Shown: piece by piece, positions 1-8,196 of the stretch
How positions within the stretch are numbered: the stretch's first letter is position 1
Layout: every line of letters begins with the position of its first letter
From: Ferrovibrio terrae
Lineage (GTDB): Bacteria; Pseudomonadota; Alphaproteobacteria; Ferrovibrionales; Ferrovibrionaceae
DNA: 64,000 nt
NCBI RefSeq assembly: GCF_007197755.1
Contig: NZ_CP041636.1
Coordinates: 1,648,001 to 1,712,000 of the forward strand
Reading direction: 5' to 3'
The notes under the pieces: generated by a model
Databases searched by the model: none
Seen by the model: the letters and a program-made list of their open reading frames with translations, nothing else
What the model was told of the DNA's origin: nothing
Program-made: the position numbers and the translations under genes

Positions 1-189
1 CTCAAGGCCGGCCCAAGTGAGGCGGTGGTCGAGTTTCATCAGCCGGCCACGATCGACCAGTTCAACTCCCGCAAGGGCCTGGCCGCCTGGTGCCATCAGC
101 GGGTGCTGGAAGGCCTCAGCGATATCAATGCCGGGCGCGATCCCGGTCGGCGCACCCCGCCGCAAAAGGCTGCGCAGAAGTCCGAGTAA
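1..189 (+). CDS. plsC: 1-acyl-glycerol-3-phosphate acyltransferase, C-terminal end (partial)
   Basis: The reading frame is open from base 1 and ends at TAA 187-189, giving 62 residues of a protein whose start lies outside the window. The tail contains VEFHQPATIDQF followed by NSRKGLAAWCHQRVLEGLS, which resembles the C-terminus of PlsC-type lysophospholipid acyltransferases of alphaproteobacteria, and plsC commonly sits just before miaB in that group. The enzyme would acylate lysophosphatidic acid in the inner membrane during phospholipid synthesis. The catalytic HX4D motif is not in the window, so the call rests on the tail and on synteny. Confidence 0.6.
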   Translation, partial: LKAGPSEAVVEFHQPATIDQFNSRKGLAAWCHQRVLEGLSDINAGRDPGRRTPPQKAAQKSE

Positions 190-582
190 GTCGGCCGCCG
201 CCCTTGACTGGCGGGCCATGTTTCCATATTGTTCTCTTTGTAAGTCACTGTTTCCACGGCCAGATCAGCAAATAAGAAAAAATAGGCACCGAATAAGCCG
301 GGATTGGGCGGGTTAACGCCACATGGCGCCGGCCCGGAGGGACATAGGCGCGGCACAAACGCGAACAGCTCCGCGCGGAAATGTCTGACGCCAAAGCGGG
401 CATCTCGTTAACTCTTTGATTTTACTGTGAAGAATCTGTGACGCTGCAGCGCAATCGATGCGGTTGTGCTTTCCTTGCGGCGATTCGGATGATACCCTCG
501 GATTCGGTCGTCAATCGTTAACAAGGAGCGTCTGGGGCGCCGCCCACTTCCACCCGGCAGGCCGCCCCGCTGAAACCCGGAT
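190..582. other. Intergenic region plsC-miaB (about 390 bp)
   Basis: No convincing gene is present. The stretch holds a sigma70-like promoter at 204-232, three copies of the palindrome GTTAAC (about 312, 407 and 517), and AT-rich sequence at 413-440. It runs up to the TTG start of miaB. An untranslated RNA or a long miaB leader is possible, but neither is shown by the sequence. Confidence 0.5.
204..232 (+). promoter_or_regulatory. Putative promoter upstream of miaB
   Basis: TTGACT at 204-209 and TATTGT at 227-232 are separated by 17 bp, a good match to the sigma70/RpoD consensus. If used, it would give a leader of roughly 340 bases before miaB. No other strong candidate was seen closer to the gene. 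Confidence 0.45.
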
Positions 583-1962
583 TTGGCCAAAAAGCTGTTC
601 ATCAAGACCCATGGCTGCCAGATGAACGTCTACGACTCCGCCCGCATGGCGGACGTGCTGGCCCCGCTGGGATACGCCAAGACCGAGACGCCCGATGACG
701 CCGACATGGTGATCATCAACACCTGTCACATCCGCGAAAAAGCCGCCGAGAAAGTCTTCTCCGAACTCGGCCACTGGCGCATCCGCAAGCATGCCGCGCA
801 GGCCAGGGGCGCGGACGTCACCATCGCGGTGGCCGGCTGCGTCGCGCAGGCCGAAGGCAAGGAACTGATCAACCGCGCGCCCTTCGTCGATCTCGTGATC
901 GGCAGCCAGGCGTATCACCAGCTGCCCGAACTGCTGGCGCGCGCCGAACGCGCGCGGGTGAAAGGCACCGGCGGGCGCGGCATTCTCGCCACCGACTTTC
1001 CGCCCGATTCCAAATTCGATCATCTTCCAGATGAGATCAGCGCTGCACCCGGACCGGTCGGCTATCTCGCCGTGCAGGAAGGCTGCGACAAGTTCTGCAC
1101 CTTCTGCGTCGTGCCTTACACCCGCGGCGCCGAATATTCGCGCCCGGCCGAAGCCATCCTGCGCGAGGCTGATCGCCTGGTCGCCACCGGCGTGCAGGAA
1201 ATCGCCCTGCTCGGCCAGAATGTGAATGCCTGGCATGGCGAAGGGCCGGACGGTAAAAGCTGGTCGCTCGGCCGACTCTTACGCGTGCTGAATGACCGTT
1301 TCGCCAAGACCCATCCTCACCTGCGCTGGCGCTACACGACGTCTCATCCGCGCGAGATGGGCGACGACCTGATCGCGGCGCATGGCGACGTGGCCGGGCT
1401 GATGCCGTTCCTGCATCTGCCGATCCAGGCCGGCTCGGACGCCGTGCTGAAGGCGATGAACCGCGGCCATCGCGCCGGGGATTACCTGCGCGTGGTCGAG
1501 AAGCTGCGTGCCGCTCGGCCCGACATCGCACTGAGCGGCGATTTCATCACCGGCTTCCCCGGCGAGACCGATGCCGATTTTGAAGCAACGCTGCGCGTCG
1601 TGCGCGAAGCGCGCTTTGCCGCCGGCTATTCCTTCAAATATTCCAATCGCCCCGGCACGCCGGGCAGCCTGCTGGGTAAACAGGTGCCTGACGCGGTCAG
1701 CAGCGAACGGCTCCAGGCGCTGCAGGCCCTGCTGCAGGAGCTGTCGGGCGACTTCAACCGTGCCTGCGAGGGCCGCGAACTGGATGTGCTGTTCCAGAAG
1801 CCGGGCCGCCAGAACGGCCAACTGATCGGCTATTCGCAATACATGCAGGCCATCTATGTCACCGATGCTGCGCTGAAGATCGGCGACCGCCTGCCGGTGA
1901 CGATCGCCGGCGGCTATGCCAATTCACTTGCCGGCGAGATCGTCCGGCGAGAGGCCGCGTGA
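583..1962 (+). CDS. miaB: tRNA-2-methylthio-N6-dimethylallyladenosine synthase MiaB
   Basis: A radical-SAM methylthiotransferase of 459 residues that adds the 2-methylthio group to i6A37 in tRNA. The N-terminal UPF0004 domain carries Cys12, Cys48 and Cys86 for the auxiliary 4Fe-4S cluster. The radical SAM core has C168-x3-C172-x2-C175, and the C-terminal part (about 385-455) fits a TRAM domain. The start is TTG at 583: an in-frame stop at 571-573 excludes anything much further upstream, and the next ATG (622) would cut into the conserved THGCQMN motif. The stop overlaps the GTG of phoH, so the two are probably co-transcribed and translationally coupled. Confidence 0.96.
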   Translation: MAKKLFIKTHGCQMNVYDSARMADVLAPLGYAKTETPDDADMVIINTCHIREKAAEKVFSELGHWRIRKHAAQARGADVTIAVAGCVAQAEGKELINRAPFVDLVIGSQAYHQLPELLARAERARVKGTGGRGILATDFPPDSKFDHLPDEISAAPGPVGYLAVQEGCDKFCTFCVVPYTRGAEYSRPAEAILREADRLVATGVQEIALLGQNVNAWHGEGPDGKSWSLGRLLRVLNDRFAKTHPHLRWRYTTSHPREMGDDLIAAHGDVAGLMPFLHLPIQAGSDAVLKAMNRGHRAGDYLRVVEKLRAARPDIALSGDFITGFPGETDADFEATLRVVREARFAAGYSFKYSNRPGTPGSLLGKQVPDAVSSERLQALQALLQELSGDFNRACEGRELDVLFQKPGRQNGQLIGYSQYMQAIYVTDAALKIGDRLPVTIAGGYANSLAGEIVRREAA

Positions 1963-3077
1963 CGCGGGCGCGGCACGGGAATCTTTTGGAAGCAACGAGG
2001 CTGAAGCCTGTGAGCGATGCACGCGGTCCGGACACATCCGGTCAACCGATCATTCTCGACTTCGATGACAACCGCGTGCTGGCGCTGCTGTTCGGCGAAC
2101 ACGATCGCCATCTGGCGCGCATAGAAGAGCGCATCGGCGTGGCGGTCGCCTCGCGCGGCAACCGGCTGATGATCACCGGCCCTGCCGAAGCGCAGGCGCA
2201 GGCGAAAAAGGTTCTGACCGATCTCTATCGCCGCCTTGAGGGCGGGGCGGAGATCGAGATGGGTGATGTCGATGGTGCAATCCGTATGACCCAGGGAGGT
2301 CCGATGAACGCTCCGGTGAGTGCGAAGCTGCGTGACAAGGCGGAACTGATCCGCGACGACCGGCCGATTCCGGAAGGTGCGGTGCGCACCAAGAAGCGCG
2401 TCATCCTGCCGCGATCGCATACCCAGAAAGTCTATTTCGACGCCCTGCAGAACAACGAGCTGGTCTTCGGCCTCGGCCCGGCCGGCACCGGCAAGACCTA
2501 TCTCGCGGTCGCCATGGCGGTGAACTTCCTGCTGGAAGGCCGCGTCGATCGCATCATCCTGTCGCGTCCTGCGGTGGAAGCCGGCGAACGTCTCGGCTTC
2601 CTGCCCGGTGATATGCGCGACAAGATCGACCCCTACCTGCGTCCGCTCTACGATGCGCTCTACGACATGCTGCCGGCCGAACGCGTCGCCAAGGGCCTGG
2701 AGAGCGGTGAGGTGGAAGTCGCGCCGCTTGCCTTCATGCGCGGCCGCACGCTGGCCAATGCGTTTGTCATTCTCGATGAAGCGCAGAACACTTCGCCGGT
2801 GCAGATGAAGATGCTGCTGACGCGCCTGGGCGAGAATTCCCGCCTGGTGGTCACCGGTGACCTGTCGCAGATCGATCTGCCGATCGGCGTGCCCTCGGGT
2901 CTGCGTCATGCGCTCGACATCCTCGAAGGCGTCGATGGCATTGCCTTCGTGCGTTTCGGCGAAGCCGACGTGGTGCGCCACCCGCTGGTCACCAAGATCG
3001 TGCGGGCCTATTCGGCGCATGAACAGGAACTGGGCCTGTCGCGGCCCGATGCGGCCGGGCGTCCCCGTCGTGGATAA
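1959..3077 (+). CDS. phoH: PhoH family protein (PhoH-like ATPase)
   Basis: A cytoplasmic ATPase of the PhoH/YbeZ family, 372 residues. Walker A is GPAGTGKT at about 173-180 and Walker B is in the segment VILDEAQN. An N-terminal KH-like region precedes the ATPase core. In many bacteria it is encoded next to ybeY and is linked to RNA metabolism. The GTG at 1959 overlaps the miaB stop; an alternative in-frame GTG lies at 2010. It sits between miaB and ybeY in the usual alphaproteobacterial order. Confidence 0.93.
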   Translation: MTRARHGNLLEATRLKPVSDARGPDTSGQPIILDFDDNRVLALLFGEHDRHLARIEERIGVAVASRGNRLMITGPAEAQAQAKKVLTDLYRRLEGGAEIEMGDVDGAIRMTQGGPMNAPVSAKLRDKAELIRDDRPIPEGAVRTKKRVILPRSHTQKVYFDALQNNELVFGLGPAGTGKTYLAVAMAVNFLLEGRVDRIILSRPAVEAGERLGFLPGDMRDKIDPYLRPLYDALYDMLPAERVAKGLESGEVEVAPLAFMRGRTLANAFVILDEAQNTSPVQMKMLLTRLGENSRLVVTGDLSQIDLPIGVPSGLRHALDILEGVDGIAFVRFGEADVVRHPLVTKIVRAYSAHEQELGLSRPDAAGRPRRG

Positions 3078-3126
3078 GTCCAACAGGTTGAATTGAGCCG
3101 CCGAATTTGCCAAAAAGCCCTGCACC

Positions 3127-3744
3127 ATGCCCGACGGTTCCAGTATTGAGATCGATATCCGCATTGCCAGCAGCGCCTGGCGTGCGGCGCTGCCCAATCC
3201 GGCAGCCGCAGTGCGTCGCGCGGTCATTGCCGCGCTGAAGGCCGAACTGCCCGCCCAGAAGAGGGGCGCGCCGAAGACCAGTCTGAGCATCCTGCTCACC
3301 GACGATGCCGAGATGCGCAAGCTGAATGCCGGCTGGCGCGCCAAGGACAAGCCGACCAACGTGCTGTCCTTTCCGTCTGAAAATGCCATCGACCCGGCAA
3401 AGCCGCCGGCCTATCTCGGCGACGTGGCGCTGGGCCTCGCCACCTGCAAACGCGAAGCGCGCGAGCAGAAAAAGACGCTGGCCGATCATGTCGCGCATCT
3501 GATTGTGCATGGCGTGCTGCATCTGCTCGGCTACGATCATATGGATGACGACCAGGCCGAGGCGATGGAGCCGCTGGAAACCGTGATCCTGGCCGGTATG
3601 GGGATCGCCGATCCGTACAGGCTGGCGGCGCCGGCAAAGAAGAAGCCGGCCGCGAAGAAAAAACCCGCCAAAAAGAAAGCCGCGAAAAAAGCGGTGAAGA
3701 AGATCGTGAAGAAGAAGACCGCCAGAAGGCGGAAGGCCGCATGA
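3127..3744 (+). CDS. ybeY: Endoribonuclease YbeY / rRNA maturation factor with a Lys/Ala-rich tail
   Basis: A single-strand endoribonuclease needed for 16S rRNA 3' maturation and ribosome quality control in bacteria. The zinc-binding motif H128-x3-H132-x5-H138 is intact (HGVLHLLGYDH). At 205 residues it is longer than the usual 150-165, because residues about 168-205 form a very basic Lys/Ala/Pro tail with repeated KKKPA-type units. The tail is in frame and runs into the ATGA overlap with the next gene, so it is not an obvious frameshift product. Neighbours phoH and corC support the assignment. Confidence 0.94.
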   Translation: MPDGSSIEIDIRIASSAWRAALPNPAAAVRRAVIAALKAELPAQKRGAPKTSLSILLTDDAEMRKLNAGWRAKDKPTNVLSFPSENAIDPAKPPAYLGDVALGLATCKREAREQKKTLADHVAHLIVHGVLHLLGYDHMDDDQAEAMEPLETVILAGMGIADPYRLAAPAKKKPAAKKKPAKKKAAKKAVKKIVKKKTARRRKAA

Positions 3745-4619
3745 GCGAGACGCGCGAAAACGGCGCCACACTCTGGAAGCGGCTGCTGACGCTGCTGCGC
3801 GGCCGTGGCGATGAATCTCTGCGCGACAGCATCGAAGAACTGCTGGAAGAGCATGCTGACGACAGCGCCACGCCGGAGGAAACCGCCGAGCGTGCGCTGC
3901 TGCGCAATGTGCTCGAAGTGGGCGAGCTGCGCGTTGGCGAGATTCGTGTGCCGCGCACCGATATCATCGCCGTACCGCTCGAGATCGACTTCGAGAAGCT
4001 GGTGAAGACGCTGGTCGATGCCGAGCATTCGCGCCTGCCGATTTATCGCGGCAATCTCGATGACGTGATCGGCATGATCCACGTCAAGGATGTGCTGCCT
4101 TATCTCTCCGGAGCGCGCAGCAACTTCTCGCTCGAAAAAGTGCTGCGCAAGCTGCTGGTGGTACCGCCGTCGAAATCGGTGCTCGAACTGCTGCGAGAGA
4201 TGCGCGACACCCGAGTGCACATGGCCATCGTGGTGGACGAATACGGCGGCCTCGACGGCCTGGTCACCATCGAGGACCTGGTCGAGCAGATTGTCGGCGA
4301 GATCGATGACGAGCACGATGTCGCCGCCGGCGGCATGCTGATCCAGCGCGCCGACGGCGTGCTGGAAGCGCTTGGCCGCTGCCCGATCGACGACCTTGAG
4401 GAAAAACTCGGCCGCAGCCTGCTTGATCCCGAAGACGACGATGATGTCGATACCGTCGGCGGCCTGATCGTGTCGCATCTCGGCCGTGTGCCACTGCGTG
4501 GCGAGGTGATCGAACATCCCGCCGGGCTGTCCTTCGAGGTGCTTGAGGCCGATCCGCGCCGCGTCAAGCGCGTGCGCATCCGCCAGCTGGCGCCGCAACC
4601 CAGCGCCGATGTGGTCTGA
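3741..4619 (+). CDS. corC: Hemolysin-like CBS-domain protein, CorC/TlyC family
   Basis: A 292-residue protein with tandem CBS domains (about 70-125 and 137-190; VVDEYGGLDGLVTIEDLVEQ is typical) and a C-terminal CorC_HlyC domain (about 205-285). The DUF21 membrane domain of longer relatives is absent, so it is the short cytosolic form. Members are linked to Mg/Co efflux, though their molecular role is poorly defined. The ATG overlaps the ybeY stop by four bases, and lnt follows after 24 bases, matching the conserved ybeZ-ybeY-corC-lnt order. Confidence 0.9.
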   Translation: MSETRENGATLWKRLLTLLRGRGDESLRDSIEELLEEHADDSATPEETAERALLRNVLEVGELRVGEIRVPRTDIIAVPLEIDFEKLVKTLVDAEHSRLPIYRGNLDDVIGMIHVKDVLPYLSGARSNFSLEKVLRKLLVVPPSKSVLELLREMRDTRVHMAIVVDEYGGLDGLVTIEDLVEQIVGEIDDEHDVAAGGMLIQRADGVLEALGRCPIDDLEEKLGRSLLDPEDDDDVDTVGGLIVSHLGRVPLRGEVIEHPAGLSFEVLEADPRRVKRVRIRQLAPQPSADVV

Positions 4620-4643
4620 TCTCTAGATGACCCTGTCTTCAAG

Positions 4644-6230
4644 ATGACGCTGCACGGCGCTCTGGCGGCCTGGCAGGCTTTGCGCGGCTGGCGCCGCTAT
4701 GCTGCGGCGTTGCTGCTCGGTGTGCTGCTGGCCGCGGCACAGGCACCGCTGTCGCTCTGGCCGCTGGCCTTCCTCGCATTCATCCTGCTGTTGCATCTCG
4801 ACGATGGCGGCCGCGACATGGCGGCGCGCCGCCGCAGCTTCTTCACGCTGTTCACCTTCTGCTACGGCTATTTTGTCGCCGGTCATTACTGGATCGGCAT
4901 CTCCTTCTTTGTCGATGCGGCGAAATACGCGCTGCTGCTGCCGCTGCCGATGCTCGGCCTGCCCATCGTGCTGGCGGTGTTTCCCGCCACCGGCGCATGG
5001 CTTGCCTGGCTGATCGCGCGGGGCCATCGTCTGGCCTACATGCTGCTGATGCCGTTCGGCTGGCTGGTCGGCGAATGGCTGCGCGGCCATGTCGGCACCG
5101 GCTTTTCGTGGAATCTGATCGGTTATGTCTGGGGCGACTGGCCGGCGGCGATGCAGCTTGCGGGTTATATGGGCGCGCAGGGTCTCGGCCTGCTGACCAT
5201 GCTGGCGGCCAGCGGCCTTGCTATAGCGCTGGTCCCCGGTCGTCGCATCGCACTCATGTTGCCCGCCCTGTTAGCTCTTGCGATGGGCCTGGCGTCGCTT
5301 CGCATGCCGGCAGACATCGCCATGCTGCCGGATGTCCATCTGCGGCTGGTGCAGCCCAGCATCGAACAGACTCTGAAATGGCAGGACGATCTGCGCCAGC
5401 AGCATCTGCAGCAGCATGTCGCGCTCAGCCTGCAGTCCCCAAAAACCAATCCCGAAAAGCCGCTCACGCATGTGATCTGGCCCGAGACTGCGATCCCCTA
5501 TCTGCTGGATGAAGAACCCGGCCTGCGCGACGCGCTGGCGCAACGGCTGGCACCGGGAACGGTGCTGATCACCGGCGCGCCGAGACGAGAACAGCTTTCC
5601 GCCAATCCGCGCGACATCGCAGTCTACAACAGCGTCTTCGCGCTCGGCAGCGATGCGCAGATCGCCGCGCGGTATGACAAGGTGCATCTGGTGCCGTTCG
5701 GCGAATACCTGCCGTTCCGCAGCCTGCTCAAACCGCTCGGCCTCGATGCCGTGGCGGCCGGTGCGGTGGATTTCTCAGCAGGCCGTGACGCGACGCCCAT
5801 CGCGATTCCGGGTTTGCCGTTTGCGCGTGTGCTGATCTGCTATGAAGCAATCTTCCCCGATGAATCGATGCAGCAGTTCGATGACGGAAAACCGGCGGCG
5901 GGTCTCCTGCTGAATCTCACCAACGACGCCTGGTTCGGTCGCTCGTCCGGTCCGTACCAGCATTTTGCTGCGGCGCGCTTCCGTGCTGTCGAACAGGGAT
6001 TGCCGTTGGTGCGCGCCGCCAACAACGGCATCAGCGCCATTGTCGATCCATATGGTCGTGTCACGGTGCGGCTTGGCCTCGATGAAGTCGGCGTCGTCGA
6101 TGGCGGTTTACCGGCCGCAACGGCAGAGCGTCCGCCTTACGCGCGTATCGGCGACGCACCTCTGCTCGCTTTTGCAATAGTCATTCTTGTCGCCGCTTTT
6201 GTCGCATTGCTCCGGACCGCAAAGCATTGA
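4644..6230 (+). CDS. lnt: Apolipoprotein N-acyltransferase
   Basis: An inner-membrane enzyme that adds the third acyl chain to lipoproteins before Lol-dependent sorting. It has 528 residues: hydrophobic helices in residues 1-225 and a nitrilase-like periplasmic domain. Candidate catalytic residues are Glu281 (WPETAIPY), Lys346 (YDKVHLVPFGEYLP) and Cys399 (ICYEAIFP), spaced as in the E. coli enzyme. A last helix lies at the C-terminus. A seven-codon open frame starting at ATG 4627 ends in a TGA that overlaps this ATG, which might couple initiation. Confidence 0.96.
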   Translation: MTLHGALAAWQALRGWRRYAAALLLGVLLAAAQAPLSLWPLAFLAFILLLHLDDGGRDMAARRRSFFTLFTFCYGYFVAGHYWIGISFFVDAAKYALLLPLPMLGLPIVLAVFPATGAWLAWLIARGHRLAYMLLMPFGWLVGEWLRGHVGTGFSWNLIGYVWGDWPAAMQLAGYMGAQGLGLLTMLAASGLAIALVPGRRIALMLPALLALAMGLASLRMPADIAMLPDVHLRLVQPSIEQTLKWQDDLRQQHLQQHVALSLQSPKTNPEKPLTHVIWPETAIPYLLDEEPGLRDALAQRLAPGTVLITGAPRREQLSANPRDIAVYNSVFALGSDAQIAARYDKVHLVPFGEYLPFRSLLKPLGLDAVAAGAVDFSAGRDATPIAIPGLPFARVLICYEAIFPDESMQQFDDGKPAAGLLLNLTNDAWFGRSSGPYQHFAAARFRAVEQGLPLVRAANNGISAIVDPYGRVTVRLGLDEVGVVDGGLPAATAERPPYARIGDAPLLAFAIVILVAAFVALLRTAKH

Positions 6231-6314
6231 CCACGTCGGCCCTGGAGGGTTTATTCGGGGGCGAGTTATTCCATTGTGTGATTGTGATTACCGTACAGAG
6301 TAGAGGGCAGTTCA

Positions 6315-6758
6315 GTGCCGAAGAATTCGGTTGATGTGCATGTTGGCAATCGTTTGAAGTTGCGCCGCACCATGGTCGGCATGAGTCAGGATCGCCTCGG
6401 CCAGATGGTCGGCCTGACTTTCCAGCAAATCCAGAAATACGAGAAAGGCGCCAATCGCATCGGTGCCAGCCGGCTCTATCAGTTCGCCACGTTGCTCGAT
6501 GTGCCGCCGGCCTATTTCTTCGAGGGGCTGGAAGGCCAGCCGGTCACCGCCCGGGATGGCCGCACGCTGAGCGTTGCCGTGCCGGCCGGCAGCCCCGCCG
6601 CGTCAATCACGCGGGAAGATGTGGAATTGCTGCGGGCCTTCCGCGGCCTGCAGCAGCAGGGCCTGCGTCGCCGCATCATTGATCTTGTCTGGGCCATGAA
6701 TGGCGACAGCGAGGCCGCAGAGCCCGCCGCCAGCCCCGAAACTCTGCCGGCAGCCTGA
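6315..6758 (+). CDS. XRE-family helix-turn-helix transcriptional regulator
   Basis: A 147-residue DNA-binding protein starting at GTG. Residues about 9-63 form a Cro/CI-type HTH (GNRLKLRR, then MSQDRLGQMVGLTFQQIQKYEKG). The C-terminal half is charged with an Ala/Pro/Glu-rich end and no sensor domain. Regulators of this kind between lnt and metK are common in alphaproteobacteria and resemble the PraR/PhrR group of rhizobia; that relationship is inferred from sequence feel and position. Its targets are unknown, though the metK leader directly downstream is an obvious candidate. Confidence 0.85.
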   Translation: MPKNSVDVHVGNRLKLRRTMVGMSQDRLGQMVGLTFQQIQKYEKGANRIGASRLYQFATLLDVPPAYFFEGLEGQPVTARDGRTLSVAVPAGSPAASITREDVELLRAFRGLQQQGLRRRIIDLVWAMNGDSEAAEPAASPETLPAA

Positions 6759-6784
6759 TCAATCCGGCCGTTCGGGCCCCATAC

Positions 6785-6824
6785 GGTCACGCCGAACAGG
6801 GTCATGCCCCAAGAGGGTCACGCC
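6785..6824 (+). repeat. Three direct copies of GGTCAYGCC before metK
   Basis: GGTCACGCC at 6785-6793, GGTCATGCC at 6800-6808 and GGTCACGCC at 6816-6824 are spaced 15 and 16 bp apart. They lie between the XRE regulator stop and the metK leader hairpin. They could be iterated protein-binding sites or part of an RNA leader; the sequence alone does not decide. Confidence 0.55.
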
Positions 6825-6892
6825 ATTGTGCTTGACCATCGCGGCAACCTCTGCGAAATAACCGGACTTTCGCGTTTTCCCAATTCCGGCGT

Positions 6893-6941
6893 GCGCCAAG
6901 CGACCGGTGCGGGGGAACGTCAGCTTCGGGCCGGTTGGCGC
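6893..6941 (+). promoter_or_regulatory. Leader hairpin upstream of metK
   Basis: GCGCCAA (6893-6899) pairs with TTGGCGC (6935-6941). An inner CCGG (6904-6907) pairs with CCGG (6931-6934) across a four-base bulge on the 5' side. The loop holds a G-rich run and a TTCG. The structure ends about nine bases before the ribosome-binding site GAGGAG (6950-6955). It does not match the SAM riboswitch folds I can recall, so it is listed only as a structured leader. Confidence 0.4.
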
Positions 6942-6963
6942 GGCCGCTTGAGGAGATATAAAC

Positions 6964-8178
6964 GTGGCGCGTTCCTCTTATCTGTTTACCAGCGAATCGG
7001 TTTCCGAAGGCCATCCGGACAAGGTCTGCGACCAGATTTCCGACGGCGTGCTGGATCTCTTCCTGAAGGAAGACCCGTATTCGCGCGTGGCCTGCGAAAC
7101 CCTGACCACCACCAACCGCGTCGTGATTGCCGGCGAAGTGCGTGGCCCGAAGAGCCTGGTGTCGAAGTCGGGCGCGGTGAACAAGAAGAAGATCGAAGAG
7201 GTGGCGCGCGCCACCATCAAGAAGATCGGCTACGAACAGAAGGGCTTCCACTGGAAGACCGCCAAGGTCGACGTGCTGCTGCATGGCCAGTCGGCCGATA
7301 TCGCTGTCGGCGTCGACTCCGCCGGCAACAAGGATGAAGGCGCGGGCGACCAGGGCATCATGTTCGGTTACGCCACCAACGAGACGCCGGAGCTGATGCC
7401 GGCGCCGCTGCAGCTGTCGCACAACATCCTGTCGGCGCTCGCCGCCGTCCGTCACAGCGGCAAGGAGCCGCTGCTGGGCCCGGACGCCAAGAGCCAGGTC
7501 ACGCTACTGTACAAGAACGGCAAGCCGACCGGCGCCACCGCCATCGTGGTATCGACCCAGCATGCCGCCAAGGACAAGAAGGGCCGCGAGCTCGAGTCCG
7601 GCGACATCAAGCGCATCGTGAAGCCCTACGTGCAGAAGGTGATGCCGAAGGGCTGGATGTGCGATGACGAGCATTTCTACGTCAACCCGACTGGCCGTTT
7701 CGTCATCGGCGGTCCGGACGGCGATTGCGGCCTGACCGGCCGCAAGATTATCGTCGACACTTACGGCGGCGCGGCCCCGCATGGCGGCGGCGCCTTCTCG
7801 GGCAAGGATCCGACCAAGGTTGACCGCTCAGCTGCCTATGTCGCGCGCTATCTGGCGAAAAACGTGGTCGCCGCCGGCCTGTCTGACAAGTGCCTGATCC
7901 AGCTGTCCTACGCCATCGGCGTGGCCTATCCGCTGTCGGTTTATGTCGACACCTACGGCACCGGCAAGGTCGACGAGAACAAGATCTCGAAGGTTCTGCA
8001 GGAGCTGGTGAAGCTCAGCCCGCGCGGCATCCGCGAGCATCTGAAGCTGAACCGTGCGATCTATGCCCGCACCGCTGCTTATGGCCATTTCGGCCGCAAG
8101 CCGGAAAAGGACGGCGGTTTCTCGTGGGAGAAGACCGACCTGGTCAAGGACCTGAAGTCGGCCTTCAACGTCCGCTAA
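6964..8178 (+). CDS. metK: S-adenosylmethionine synthase
   Basis: Makes SAM from methionine and ATP in the cytoplasm. It has 404 residues. GHPDK (16-20) and GAGDQG (126-131) are the ATP and methionine-loop motifs, and the segment [16 protein letters not shown] is the phosphate-binding region. Start is GTG 6964 with a strong GAGGAG eight bases upstream. It is longer than the E. coli enzyme, with extra Lys-rich stretches near 61-95, as is usual in alphaproteobacteria. It precedes trmB, a SAM-dependent enzyme, by 18 bases. Confidence 0.97.
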   Translation: MARSSYLFTSESVSEGHPDKVCDQISDGVLDLFLKEDPYSRVACETLTTTNRVVIAGEVRGPKSLVSKSGAVNKKKIEEVARATIKKIGYEQKGFHWKTAKVDVLLHGQSADIAVGVDSAGNKDEGAGDQGIMFGYATNETPELMPAPLQLSHNILSALAAVRHSGKEPLLGPDAKSQVTLLYKNGKPTGATAIVVSTQHAAKDKKGRELESGDIKRIVKPYVQKVMPKGWMCDDEHFYVNPTGRFVIGGPDGDCGLTGRKIIVDTYGGAAPHGGGAFSGKDPTKVDRSAAYVARYLAKNVVAAGLSDKCLIQLSYAIGVAYPLSVYVDTYGTGKVDENKISKVLQELVKLSPRGIREHLKLNRAIYARTAAYGHFGRKPEKDGGFSWEKTDLVKDLKSAFNVR

Positions 8179-8196
8179 GGGCGTTGAAGCACCACC

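Noticed and set aside
400-425. CtrA box (TTAA-N7-TTAA)
   Set aside because: Only single GTTAAC half-sites occur; the second half at the right distance is missing.
6759-6963. Known SAM riboswitch before metK
   Set aside because: The SAM-I, SAM-II and SAM/SAH patterns I can recall do not fit the sequence; only a hairpin and repeats are supported.
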